NCBI GenBank assembly: GCA_012735575.1
Contig: JAAYGY010000090.1
Location: 1 to 32,037 of the forward strand
Length of the DNA stretch: 32,037 nt
Direction: 5' to 3'
From: Clostridiales bacterium
GTDB taxonomy: Bacteria > Bacillota > Clostridia > Caldicoprobacterales > UBA3941
The first letter of the stretch is position 1. Each line of letters begins with the position of its first letter. The notes beneath the pieces are model-generated. The model ran no database searches. It was not told the DNA's origin and saw nothing but the letters and a program-made list of their open reading frames with translations. The position numbers were made by a program, and so were the translations under genes. Positions 1 to 7,917 of this stretch are shown here, in pieces.

Positions 1-29
1 TAGACTTTTTAGCAGAAAAATTAGCATGT

Positions 30-61
30 AAAAAGGGTTTGCAAATTTTTGCAAACCCTTT
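30..61 (-). terminator. Rho-independent terminator of the tRNA-Ser transcript
   Basis: An 11-bp perfect stem (32-42 with 51-61) encloses an 8-nt loop. Read on the minus strand it is followed by a run of T (complement of 30-34). It lies 6 nt past the 3' end of the minus-strand tRNA, so it ends that transcript. Confidence 0.85.
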
Positions 62-66
62 ATTTC

Positions 67-159
67 TGGCGGAGAGAGAGGGATTCGAACCCTCGATACC
101 CTGTTCGGGGTATACACGATTTCCAGTCGTGCGCCTTCGACCAGCTCAGCCATCTCTCC
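67..159 (-). tRNA. tRNA-Ser (anticodon GGA)
   Basis: Read on the minus strand, the 7-bp acceptor stem GGAGAGA/TCTCTCC is followed by discriminator G and an encoded CCA (67-69). The anticodon stem CACGA/TCGTG encloses the loop CTGGAAA, giving anticodon GGA (122-124), which reads UCC and UCU. The long variable arm (stem around ACCC/GGGT) is typical of serine tRNAs, and the T arm carries GGTTCGAATCC. All parts of the cloverleaf are intact. Confidence 0.97.
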
Positions 160-168
160 ACAAAGCTA

Positions 169-185
169 CCGGACATTCTGTCCGG
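169..185 (-). other. Hairpin in the 5' leader of the tRNA-Ser precursor
   Basis: CCGGACA-ttc-TGTCCGG is a perfect 7-bp stem with a 3-nt loop, placed 9 nt upstream of the mature tRNA 5' end. It may mark or shape the RNase P substrate, or be neutral. There is no T-run, so it is not a terminator. Confidence 0.4.
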
Positions 186-227
186 CAGCAAATATATAAA
201 ACTTAGTGTGCGAACAGAACACATTAT

Positions 228-256
228 ATCTTAATATATAATATGGATTTTGTCAA
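228..256 (-). promoter_or_regulatory. Likely sigma-A promoter for tRNA-Ser
   Basis: On the minus strand a perfect TTGACA (251-256) is followed after 17 nt by TAAGAT (228-233). A second -10-like TATAAT lies a few bases further on but at poor spacing. Transcription would start near 220 and run into the tRNA. Confidence 0.6.
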
Positions 257-287
257 CAATAATTTTTGGGGATGAACCTTTTCAAAA

Positions 288-1226
288 TTAAATATTGGCG
301 ATACTGGTATTTAGCCATGTAATAATATCCTCTATTACCTCATCCCTGTTGAGTTCATTTAGCATTTCATGACGGCCACCAGGATATATCTTATAGGATA
401 TATTGGTCATTCCTATAGACTTGTACATATTAACCAGGTTTTCGACACCTTTGCCAAATAAACCAACGGGATCCATACTTCCGCTGAAAATAAAAACTGG
501 AAGATCTTTTGGGATAGTCTTTAAACTTCTTTTCTTAGTTATAAGCTTTAAACCACTAAGGAAATCATAGAAAAAGGAGGCAGTAAAAACTCCGCCACAA
601 TAAGGATCTTCTATATATAAATCTACCTGCCTGTCATCTCTGGACAGCCAGTCAAAGCCTGTTCTGTTGGGCGCAAATGCTCTATTATATCCTTCAAAGG
701 TTAGCTTATTGAGAAACTGGCTTCTATGTCTTCTGCCCTTTGTCTTCATTTCTATATATGCCAGCAGTATCCCGAAATTTATGATAGGGCTCTGCTTACC
801 GTTACTTCCCGACAGGATAAGGCCTTGAATTTTTGTGCCATACAGCTGTATAAATCTTTGGCTTAAAAAGGAACCCATACTATGGCCAAATAATACTATA
901 GGTAAATCAGGATACTCTTTCCTTATAAATTCATTAAGCTCAGCCATATCCTCCACCATACGGGAAAACCCGTCATCAGCGGCTATATAACCTATTTCCT
1001 CTTTTTGGGGTGCAGTTAGGCCGTGTCCTCTATGATCATTGGCAAAGACTATGAACCCAACCTTATTTAATTCCCTGGCAAAGCTGTCATATCGGTAGGC
1101 CCATTCTGCCATACCATGGGAGATCTGGACTATTCCTCTAGGAGAGATACCTTCATCAATATCCCATTTGTTAACATTAATAGGAGTGTTGTCTTTTGTG
1201 GGTAAAATGAATCTCTGGTGACCCAT
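288..1226 (-). CDS. Alpha/beta hydrolase, lysophospholipase/monoacylglycerol lipase-like
   Basis: The 312-aa protein belongs to the serine aminopeptidase S33/Hydrolase_4 group (PldB/YtpA-like), cytosolic enzymes that cleave lysophospholipids or monoacylglycerols. Seen in the sequence: the oxyanion strand ISHGMAEWAYRY (about 36-47), the DHRGHG turn (64-69), the nucleophile elbow GHSMGS with Ser116, an acid residue in FSGSMDPVG and the catalytic His in PGGRHEMLNE near the C terminus. No signal peptide or membrane segment is seen. The start is well supported by AAGGAGG eight bases upstream of ATG on the minus strand. It is transcribed alone, divergently from the efflux operon. The substrate cannot be told from sequence. 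Confidence 0.88.
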   Translation of the reverse strand: MGHQRFILPTKDNTPINVNKWDIDEGISPRGIVQISHGMAEWAYRYDSFARELNKVGFIVFANDHRGHGLTAPQKEEIGYIAADDGFSRMVEDMAELNEFIRKEYPDLPIVLFGHSMGSFLSQRFIQLYGTKIQGLILSGSNGKQSPIINFGILLAYIEMKTKGRRHRSQFLNKLTFEGYNRAFAPNRTGFDWLSRDDRQVDLYIEDPYCGGVFTASFFYDFLSGLKLITKKRSLKTIPKDLPVFIFSGSMDPVGLFGKGVENLVNMYKSIGMTNISYKIYPGGRHEMLNELNRDEVIEDIITWLNTSIANI

Positions 1227-1277
1227 AAACCGACCTCCTTAACAATAATATGCGCCAATATCTTTTTATATAATTAA

Positions 1278-1306
1278 ATTTTACTATACCTGAATAACTA
1301 TAACAA
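1278..1306 (-). promoter_or_regulatory. Candidate promoter of the alpha/beta hydrolase gene
   Basis: On the minus strand TTGTTA (1301-1306) and TAAAAT (1278-1283) are separated by 17 nt, about 50 nt upstream of the ATG. Both boxes are close to the sigma-A consensus. Confidence 0.5.
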
Positions 1307-1396
1307 GCCAAATGAAATACAACTAAACTAGATCAATGATAAAGATATGAGATGAAGCAGGATATATATAAGGAAAAATAATGGGTATAATAAGAT

Positions 1397-1424
1397 TTGA
1401 CAATTTCTGTTCCTTTGTTATAAT
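1397..1424 (+). promoter_or_regulatory. Strong sigma-A promoter of the RND-TetR operon
   Basis: Perfect boxes TTGACA (1397-1402) and TATAAT (1419-1424) are separated by 16 nt. This is the only full-consensus promoter seen in the 339-nt space between the divergent genes. Transcription would begin near 1431, giving a leader of about 135 nt that contains a hairpin and the TetR-type operator. Confidence 0.75.
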
Positions 1425-1467
1425 TATTTAGAAAGTACAGCATATTATTAGTTTAGATTGGAATACC

Positions 1468-1510
1468 AGGCTTCGATTTAAGGTTAATGGAAGAAGCCTT
1501 TGTTTTTCTT
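1468..1510 (+). terminator. Terminator-like hairpin in the RND operon leader
   Basis: AGGCTTC (1468-1474) pairs perfectly with GAAGCCT (1493-1499) around an 18-nt loop and is followed by a T-rich tract (TTGTTTTTCTT). It lies between the promoter at 1397-1424 and the gene, so it is either an attenuator or a leaky terminator. The long loop makes it weaker than a standard terminator. Confidence 0.5.
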
Positions 1511-1517
1511 AAGGAGT

Positions 1518-1533
1518 GACCGACTGGTCGGTC
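1518..1533 (+). promoter_or_regulatory. TetR-type operator, perfect palindrome
   Basis: GACCGAC-TG-GTCGGTC has perfect 7-bp arms around a 2-bp centre, in the form often bound by TetR/AcrR repressors. It stands 33 bp before the RND start codon, and a TetR-family gene is the second gene of the operon, so autoregulation is the natural reading. It lies about 90 bp downstream of the best promoter rather than on it. Confidence 0.75.
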
Positions 1534-1565
1534 GGAGAATAAAAGTAACAAGGGGAATAGAATGA

Positions 1566-4500
1566 ATGTTATCTAAATTTAGTGTCAGAAGGCCTTATAC
1601 AGTTGTAGTAGCAGTAGTGCTGGTGTTAATACTGGGAGTTATATCATTTATGAATCTTCAAACTGATTTACTGCCCAAAATAGATCTACCCTATATTCTA
1701 ATAATAACCAGCTATCCGGGTGCAAGTCCCGAGGAAGTAGAGATGGTAGTTACAAGACCCGTTGAGCAGACAGTAGCAACGGTAGACAATATAAAAAATG
1801 TAAGTTCTATATCAAGAGAGAATTCTTCCATTGTAATCTTGGAGTTTAATAATGATGTAAATCTAGATTCAGCTACAATAGAGTTAAACAGCCTGCTGGA
1901 TCTGGTCAAACCTGCATGGCCAGATATGGTAGGCTCTCCTATGCTGATGAGGTTAAACCCTGATATGTTGCCCATAATGGTAGCCTCAGTAGACGTAGAA
2001 GGTATGGACCTTATTGAAATTTCCCAGCTGGTAAATCAGGATATAATTCCAGAGCTGGAAAGTGTAAACGGAGTAGCTTCTGTAACAGGAGCTGGCCTGT
2101 TAGAAGAAAGGATAGAGGTACTTATAGACGGGGATAAGATAGATGATTTAAATAAGAGAATTTTAGCTGCCATAGATTCTGAGCTTGCTCAGGCTGAGGA
2201 AGAGTTGATGAAGGCAAAAGAGGAAATCGAGAGTGGAAAGGAAAAACTGGCATCAGAGGAGAAAAAGCAAAGCCAGAGGTTATCTCAGGGTCAGAAGGCA
2301 TTGACTGAAGCTAAGAAACAGATTGGGGAAGCTGAAAGCAAGATAGTTGCTGGAGAGCTGGAGTTAGATAAAGCTGAGCGTGAACTACAGGCCAAATTAA
2401 GTGAAATAAACCAACAGGAAAGAGAATTGAAAACAGTACAGGGCTTAGTGTTGAGTATAAAAAATAAAATGCCTGAAATGAAGAAAGAGGAATTGCAAAA
2501 AGCCCTATTGGAATTATTCAATAACCTTCCCCAGGATATAAAAGACCGGATAGGCCAGGGATTGGAAAGACTGGAAAAATCTCTGGCAGAGGGAGGTAGG
2601 CTAAAACCTGGCGACATAAGAGAGACTATAGAAAATCTCTCACAAGAGCTAGAAAACAACTTAAAGCTAATCTCTGCGGGCAAAGCCGAGATAGAAAAGG
2701 GTTTGGAGCAGATATATGATAAAAAAGAGGAGCTGGTAAAGCAAAAGACACTTCTTGCATCCAAGAAGGATGAGCTTAGTTTAAAAGAACAGGAGCTGGC
2801 TACAGGAAAGCTTATGCTTAGCATGGAGATGGATAAAGCCAAAACCCAGCTTGAAACAGGTGAACAAACATTAAATGAAAAGATGGATGAGTTTGAAAAG
2901 GCCAGGGAAGAGGCTTTTAAAAAGGCATCCCTGGACGGGGTTATAACACCGGATATGGTTTCAGGCATATTAACAGCGCAAAATTTTTCCATGCCAGCTG
3001 GCTCTATATCAGAGGAGGATGGCGAATACCTGGTCAAGGTTGGAGATGAGATTAAGGATGTCCAGCAGCTGGAGAATCTAGTGCTTTTTGATACAGGTGA
3101 TAAAGGAATAGGAAAGATCTATCTAAAGGATGTTGCTGAGATATCCCAATTGGATAATTCTGAGGAGACCTATGCAAAGGTCAATGGAAATAATGCAGTA
3201 ATGTTGACTTTTCAAAAGCAGAGCAACTTCTCTACAGCACAGGTTGCAGCCAGTATAAGGGAAAAGTTTGAAGAATTGACTTCAAGACACCAGGGGCTGA
3301 ATATTACCCCTCTTATGGATCAGGGTGTATATATTGATATAGTTGTGGACTCAGTGCTGGATAATGTGGTTTATGGTGGCTTATTAGCTATTTTGGTTCT
3401 TATACTATTTTTAAAGGATATAAGACCAACCATTGTTATAGCAGTTTCTATTCCCGTAAGCCTGATTGCTGCCATTGCCATGATGTATTTTACAGGGGTA
3501 ACCATAAATATTATATCCTTAGGTGGTCTGGCTTTGGGGGTAGGTATGCTGGTAGATAACTCTATAGTGGTGATAGAGAACATATATCGTTTGAGGAATC
3601 TGGGTAAATCTCCTAAGGAAGCAGCTATAGAGGGGGCAAAGGAAATTTCGGCGGCTATTATATCCTCTACCCTGACAACGATGTGTGTCTTTTTACCCAT
3701 AGTCTTTGTTAAGGGTATATCCAGGCAGGTCTTTATAGATATGGGCCTGACCATAGCCTATTCTCTAGTGGCCAGCCTAATAGTAGCTCTTTCCCTGGTA
3801 CCCGCTATGGCATCAAATATGTTGGGAAGGATCAGTGAAAAACGGAATAAGACCTTTGAAAAGTTTACAAATTGGTATAGCAGAATGCTAGCATGGTCAT
3901 TAAGGCACAGAGCATTAGTTATGATTGTTGTTGTAGTTTTATTAGGTGTCAGCATCTACCTGGCAGCATCTATGGGTACAGCCTTTATACCTGATATGGA
4001 TACCCCGCAAATGTCCGTAACCATAGAAATGCCTGGGGAAGCTTCTTTTGAGGACACCATTCAGATGTCAGACACTGTAGTTGACAGAATTATGGAAATA
4101 GAGGGCATCGACACCATAGGAGCCTTTCAAAGTGGTTTAATGGAAGGTTTAAGCATGGGCGGTGGGGGCTCCAACAGCAATGTAGCCAGTCTGTATCTGC
4201 TTTTAGACGAAAACAAAAGGGTAAGCAATAAAGAGATTGAAAAACAGATTTATGAACTAACAGAGGATTTAGAATGCGAAATAAGTGTCAGTACCTCCAA
4301 TATGGATCTTTCAGCTTTAGGAGGCTCTGGAATACAAGTATTAGTTAAGGGTAGGGAAATAGATACCCTCCAGGAGATAGCATCGGATATAGCAAAGATA
4401 CTGGAGGAAACAGAAGGAACTATTGACGTATCTGATGGTATTGAAGATACGATGACTGAATTGAGAATTATTGTAGATAAGGAAAAGGCTATGGAAAATG

Positions 4501-5429
4501 GACTGACTGTAGCCCAGGTTTATTCAAGTGTTAACTCCACAATATCCAAGGGCAAGACTGCTACTACTTTGTCTGTGGATAATAAGGATTATCCTGTAAT
4601 CGTCATAGATAAAACAAGACAGGATACAACTAAAGAAAATCTGGAAAAACTCACCATAAAAGGCGCTAAGAATGAGGAAGAAGTAGAAGTAACCATAGGT
4701 GACATTGCTGAGATTGTTGAGGGTAAAGGTCTGGCCGCCATCACAAGGGATTCTCAAGAAAGATATCTGTCGATATCTGCAGGCATTGATCCAGATTATA
4801 ATATTGGCCTTGTTAGCCGTGAGTTTGAAAACAAGCTGGAGGATTATAAACTGCCTGAGGGCTATAAAATCGAGTTCTCTGGTGAAAATAAGATGATTGC
4901 TGATTCTTTAAACGATTTATCATTTATGATATTACTGGCCGTTGTATTTATTTACCTCATCATGGTAGCTCAGTTTCAGTCATTGTTATCCCCTTTTATA
5001 GTTATGTTCACAATTCCCCTTGCCTTTACTGGAGGATTGATAGCATTGGCTATAACAGGACATGTAATAAGCGTGGTTTCTATGCTTGGCTTCCTGGTCT
5101 TAAGCGGTGTGGTAGTAAACAATGGTATAGTATTCGTGGACTTCACTAATCAGCTAAGGGAGAGAGGACTTGATAAAACTGAAGCTTTGATGGAGGCAGG
5201 AAAAACTCGTCTAAAACCTATACTAATGACAGCCATTACTACTATATTAGGATTATTTACCCTGGCTTTAGGAGTGGGAATGGGTGCCGAAATGCTGCAG
5301 CCACTAGCAATAGTATCCATAGGAGGACTAACTTATGCTACCGCTCTTACCCTCTTAGTGGTACCTGTAATGTATCACCTTCTTCATAGAGGTTCAAAGA
5401 AAAAAGCTGTAGGGGAAGGAGGGGCGTAG
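1566..5429 (+). CDS. RND-family efflux transporter with coiled-coil insertion (HAE1/SwrC-like)
   Basis: The 1287-aa inner-membrane proton-driven exporter is about 240 residues longer than usual for the family (near 1030-1050). TM1 spans about 12-31. The TM2-6 block spans roughly 596-760 and includes the TM4 motif GMLVDNSIVVIENI (Asp664, Asn665). The TM7-12 block forms the second half. The porter domain begins normally (residues 35-200). A Glu/Lys-rich heptad-like coiled coil fills about 200-453, and the porter fold resumes at the line ITPDMVSGILTAQN with PAGSI. The TM10 lysine of AcrB (Lys940) aligns with Asn1185. AAGGGG lies 10 nt before the ATG. No adaptor or outer-membrane channel gene is near, as fits a Gram-positive cell. 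It shares an operon with the TetR gene 3 nt downstream. Substrate unknown: drugs, lipids or surfactants are possible. Confidence 0.9.
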   Translation: MLSKFSVRRPYTVVVAVVLVLILGVISFMNLQTDLLPKIDLPYILIITSYPGASPEEVEMVVTRPVEQTVATVDNIKNVSSISRENSSIVILEFNNDVNLDSATIELNSLLDLVKPAWPDMVGSPMLMRLNPDMLPIMVASVDVEGMDLIEISQLVNQDIIPELESVNGVASVTGAGLLEERIEVLIDGDKIDDLNKRILAAIDSELAQAEEELMKAKEEIESGKEKLASEEKKQSQRLSQGQKALTEAKKQIGEAESKIVAGELELDKAERELQAKLSEINQQERELKTVQGLVLSIKNKMPEMKKEELQKALLELFNNLPQDIKDRIGQGLERLEKSLAEGGRLKPGDIRETIENLSQELENNLKLISAGKAEIEKGLEQIYDKKEELVKQKTLLASKKDELSLKEQELATGKLMLSMEMDKAKTQLETGEQTLNEKMDEFEKAREEAFKKASLDGVITPDMVSGILTAQNFSMPAGSISEEDGEYLVKVGDEIKDVQQLENLVLFDTGDKGIGKIYLKDVAEISQLDNSEETYAKVNGNNAVMLTFQKQSNFSTAQVAASIREKFEELTSRHQGLNITPLMDQGVYIDIVVDSVLDNVVYGGLLAILVLILFLKDIRPTIVIAVSIPVSLIAAIAMMYFTGVTINIISLGGLALGVGMLVDNSIVVIENIYRLRNLGKSPKEAAIEGAKEISAAIISSTLTTMCVFLPIVFVKGISRQVFIDMGLTIAYSLVASLIVALSLVPAMASNMLGRISEKRNKTFEKFTNWYSRMLAWSLRHRALVMIVVVVLLGVSIYLAASMGTAFIPDMDTPQMSVTIEMPGEASFEDTIQMSDTVVDRIMEIEGIDTIGAFQSGLMEGLSMGGGGSNSNVASLYLLLDENKRVSNKEIEKQIYELTEDLECEISVSTSNMDLSALGGSGIQVLVKGREIDTLQEIASDIAKILEETEGTIDVSDGIEDTMTELRIIVDKEKAMENGLTVAQVYSSVNSTISKGKTATTLSVDNKDYPVIVIDKTRQDTTKENLEKLTIKGAKNEEEVEVTIGDIAEIVEGKGLAAITRDSQERYLSISAGIDPDYNIGLVSREFENKLEDYKLPEGYKIEFSGENKMIADSLNDLSFMILLAVVFIYLIMVAQFQSLLSPFIVMFTIPLAFTGGLIALAITGHVISVVSMLGFLVLSGVVVNNGIVFVDFTNQLRERGLDKTEALMEAGKTRLKPILMTAITTILGLFTLALGVGMGAEMLQPLAIVSIGGLTYATALTLLVVPVMYHLLHRGSKKKAVGEGGA

Positions 5430-5432
5430 AAT

Positions 5433-6041
5433 ATGGAACACAACCTATATTCGGAAAAGGAAATAGCTATATTTGAGGGAATAATTGCTTTGATGGAAAA
5501 GGGGATCAATCCCTATTCCATCAAGGTATCTGATATAGCAGAGGAAGCCAATGTAGGTAAAGGGACTATCTATGATTACTTCACATCCAAGGAAGAGGCT
5601 ATATCCCAGGCCATCCTTTTTGGCATAAGAAAAGAAGTAGAAATTGTTTATTCCAGGATAAAGGATAAGGAAGGTTTTAAAGAGAAGTTTTATGAACTCC
5701 TCCATATAATAGCTGAATATATAGATAGTAACATGTATGTCTTTAGGGCATTGTTATCCGATGGAGGAATTCAGAAATTTTATGAGTATCTATCGGATTA
5801 CAAACATGACCTGTGTCAATATTTCTCTAGAATAAATCACATTTTTGATCATCTACTTGAAACTGGATTTAATGAGAAGGTAATAACAAAGGTAGAGGAT
5901 TCATATTACCGGTATATGGCCATATCCAGTGCCATAATGGGTTTTTCCCAATACTTTGGATATAGGAGTTTTAACCATGAAATCAGTATGGAAGATGCTA
6001 TGACGGCTTCATACAAGCTACTGATAAAGGCATTAAATTAA
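5433..6041 (+). CDS. TetR/AcrR-family transcriptional repressor of the efflux operon
   Basis: The 202-aa protein has the TetR HTH at about residues 22-56: VSDIAEEANVGKGTIYDYF followed by a KEEA helix. The variable helical C-terminal part would be the ligand pocket and dimer face. It starts 3 nt after the RND stop, so the two are co-transcribed and probably translationally coupled. The perfect palindrome at 1518-1533 in the operon leader is the expected target. The inducer is unknown; pumped compounds are the usual ligands of such pairs. No convincing terminator is seen directly after the gene. Confidence 0.9.
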   Translation: MEHNLYSEKEIAIFEGIIALMEKGINPYSIKVSDIAEEANVGKGTIYDYFTSKEEAISQAILFGIRKEVEIVYSRIKDKEGFKEKFYELLHIIAEYIDSNMYVFRALLSDGGIQKFYEYLSDYKHDLCQYFSRINHIFDHLLETGFNEKVITKVEDSYYRYMAISSAIMGFSQYFGYRSFNHEISMEDAMTASYKLLIKALN

Positions 6042-6153
6042 TCTATTGCACTAATTTTCTTAGCCAGATCAGCGAAGGAGCTTACTTATAAATAGCTGTT
6101 AGAAATGGTAAATGATAGCTGATAAGCTGACATGACAGATTGAATTTATGTGG

Positions 6154-6183
6154 TTGACTAATACCAGGTTAATGATATATAAT
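6154..6183 (+). promoter_or_regulatory. Promoter of the tyrS T-box transcript
   Basis: TTGACT (6154-6159) and TATAAT (6178-6183) are separated by 18 nt. Transcription would start near 6190, just upstream of T-box stem I. Confidence 0.7.
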
Positions 6184-6204
6184 AACATAAAAATTTCATA
6201 ACAA

Positions 6205-6516
6205 AAAGCTATGAAGAGAAGGAGTAGAAGTGCCTAGGCCTTAAAGAGAGTTCCCGGTTGGTGAGAGGGGCAAGGAACAGCACTTTGAATACATCTCTGA
6301 GCTGTACACCGAAAGATCTAAGTACCATGTGCATAGGTTAAGTAGGCTGTCACCGTCACCCGCACCCGTTATCGTGCTAAGGTATAAAAGCCAAGGTTAA
6401 GTCCTTGTGCCATTGTACCTGATGAGGTTGATGCTGCGAGGCATCGATAAATTGAGGTGGTAACACGGGATTCTACTCTCGTCCTCTGCTGGTTCAGAGG
6501 TCGAGAGTTTTTTGTT
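6205..6516 (+). promoter_or_regulatory. Tyrosine T-box leader with specifier UAC
   Basis: This leader senses uncharged tRNA-Tyr and allows read-through into tyrS. Stem I begins near 6212 (GAAGAGAAGGAGTAG) and carries the GGTGAGAGG-type distal region. The specifier loop GAA-TAC-ATC places the Tyr codon UAC at 6290-6292. The T-box/antiterminator sequence GAGGTGGTAACACGGG occupies about 6454-6469; its TGGT can pair with the ACCA end of tRNA-Tyr. The competing terminator is at 6475-6513: CTCTCG (6476-6481) with CGAGAG (6502-6507), inner TCCTCTG/CAGAGG, then T6. The order stem I, specifier, T-box, terminator and synthetase gene is complete. Confidence 0.95.
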
Positions 6517-6570
6517 TTATATCTGTTTTATAATAGTGAGTAAAGAAGCAGTAAAGAAGGAGGAGTAAAA

Positions 6571-7788
6571 ATGATACCTATTGAAGAACAGATAAAAATT
6601 ATTTCTAAAGGTGCAGATGAGATAATAGATGTGGATGAGCTTAAGGATAAGCTTGCCAAGGCACAGAAGGATGGGAGACCATTAACGGTAAAGCTGGGGC
6701 TTGATCCTACAGCTCCGGATATTCATTTAGGCCATGCTGTGGTGCTGAGAAAAATCAAGCAGATGCAGGATTTAGGCCATAAGGCCATAATTATCATTGG
6801 TGACTTTACTGCCATGATAGGGGATCCCACTGGCAGATCCAAGACAAGGCCCCCTCTTACCAGGGCGGAAGTACTAGAAAACGCTAAAACCTACCAGGAG
6901 CAGATTTTTAAGATTATTGATGAGGAAAAGACAGAGGTTCGTTTTAACAGCGAGTGGTTAGGTGAGTTAAAATTCTCTGATGTCATTGAATTAGCCTCTA
7001 AGTATACAGTAGCTAGAATGCTGGAAAGGGAAGATTTTAAAAACCGGTTTGAAAATCAGCAAAGCATTGCTATCCATGAATTCTTTTATCCTTTAATGCA
7101 GGGTTATGATTCTGTGGCCATAAAAGCTGATATTGAGCTGGGAGGGACAGACCAAAGGTTCAACCTCCTTATGGGTAGAACCATACAAAAAGATTACGGT
7201 CAGCAAAGCCAGGTAGCCCTGTTAATGCCCCTTTTGGAAGGAACCGACGGTGTAGAAAAGATGAGTAAGAGCCTGGGTAACTACATTGGTATCTACGAAG
7301 AGCCAGACCAGATGTATGGTAAGGTTATGTCCATACCTGATGAGCTAATGATAAAATACTATGAGCTGGCTACGGATATTCATCCAGACGAAATAGACAG
7401 GATAAAGACTTCTTTGGAGGACGGAACCTACCACCCAAGGGATGCCAAGATGAGACTGGCCAGGGAAATCACCACCCTGTACCATGGTGAAGAGGCAGCA
7501 AAAAAGGCAGAGGAGCAGTTTAAGGCTGTATTCCAAAAAGGAGAAATGCCGGAGGATATTCCAACCTTTAAAGTTCCTGAAAATGTAATATCCGAAGAAG
7601 GTATAGATATGGCCAGGTTGATTACCGAAGCAGGTATGGCTCCCAGTACCAGTCAGGCCAGAAGATTAATAAGCCAGGGTGCTGTCAAGGTAAATGGTGA
7701 AAAGATCAATGATATAAAAGTCTCTTCCCTAAATGATCAGGACATTGTCCAGGTGGGCAAGAGAAAATTTGTAAAGGTTGAGTTATAA
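6571..7788 (+). CDS. tyrS: Tyrosyl-tRNA synthetase (TyrZ type)
   Basis: This class I synthetase charges tRNA-Tyr with tyrosine in the cytosol. The 405-aa protein has the signature HLGH (52-55) after [10 protein letters not shown], the second class I signature KMSKS (230-234) and a C-terminal S4 RNA-binding domain (about 340-403, [14 protein letters not shown]). The N-terminal sequence and length match the TyrZ branch rather than the Bacillus TyrS branch, so tyrZ would be an equally valid symbol. GGAGGAG precedes the ATG. Expression is set by the tyrosine T-box directly upstream. Confidence 0.96.
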   Translation: MIPIEEQIKIISKGADEIIDVDELKDKLAKAQKDGRPLTVKLGLDPTAPDIHLGHAVVLRKIKQMQDLGHKAIIIIGDFTAMIGDPTGRSKTRPPLTRAEVLENAKTYQEQIFKIIDEEKTEVRFNSEWLGELKFSDVIELASKYTVARMLEREDFKNRFENQQSIAIHEFFYPLMQGYDSVAIKADIELGGTDQRFNLLMGRTIQKDYGQQSQVALLMPLLEGTDGVEKMSKSLGNYIGIYEEPDQMYGKVMSIPDELMIKYYELATDIHPDEIDRIKTSLEDGTYHPRDAKMRLAREITTLYHGEEAAKKAEEQFKAVFQKGEMPEDIPTFKVPENVISEEGIDMARLITEAGMAPSTSQARRLISQGAVKVNGEKINDIKVSSLNDQDIVQVGKRKFVKVEL

Positions 7789-7802
7789 GAGTAACGTCAT
7801 AT

Positions 7803-7835
7803 AATATCATATGAATATCACATAAATATCACAGG
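7803..7835 (+). repeat. Three tandem 11-bp repeats upstream of the arabinose promoter
   Basis: Three units beginning AATATCA follow one another with an exact 11-bp period (7803-7813, 7814-7824, 7825-7835). The first seven bases are the same in each and the last four vary. They lie on one face of the helix and abut the -35 box at 7840. The last copy forms the left arm of the palindrome at 7826-7865. An activator or UP-like role is possible but not shown. Confidence 0.55.
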
Positions 7836-7868
7836 AAGCTTGTACGCACAAGTTCCCTGTGATATAAT
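7826..7868 (+). promoter_or_regulatory. Arabinose operon promoter overlapped by an AraR-like operator
   Basis: The -35 box TTGTAC (7840-7845) and -10 box TATAAT (7863-7868) are separated by 17 nt. The -35 box lies within CTTGTACGCACAAG (7839-7852), which closely resembles the AraR box (TTGTACGTACAA core). That box is the centre of a 40-bp palindrome (7826-7865; 17 of 20 positions pair) whose outer arms are ATATCACAG and CTGTGATAT. AraR bound here would block RNA polymerase. The same symmetry could fold in RNA and help end tyrS transcripts, though no T-run follows. Confidence 0.75.
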
Positions 7869-7917
7869 TATTTTTGGAAGAAATTTCACAATTATATATG
7901 TAAGGGGGCTAATACAT

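Noticed and set aside
49-234. 61-aa plus-strand ORF
   Set aside because: It runs antisense across the tRNA-Ser gene and has no ribosome binding site.
2291-3037. 248-aa minus-strand ORF inside the RND gene
   Set aside because: It is the antisense image of the Glu/Lys-rich coiled coil (Ser/Phe-rich, low complexity), with no RBS or recognisable fold.
7840-7917. N-terminal extension of the isomerase from TTG
   Set aside because: The codon lies in the -35 box/AraR operator, upstream of the predicted transcription start; ATG 7918 has a good RBS.
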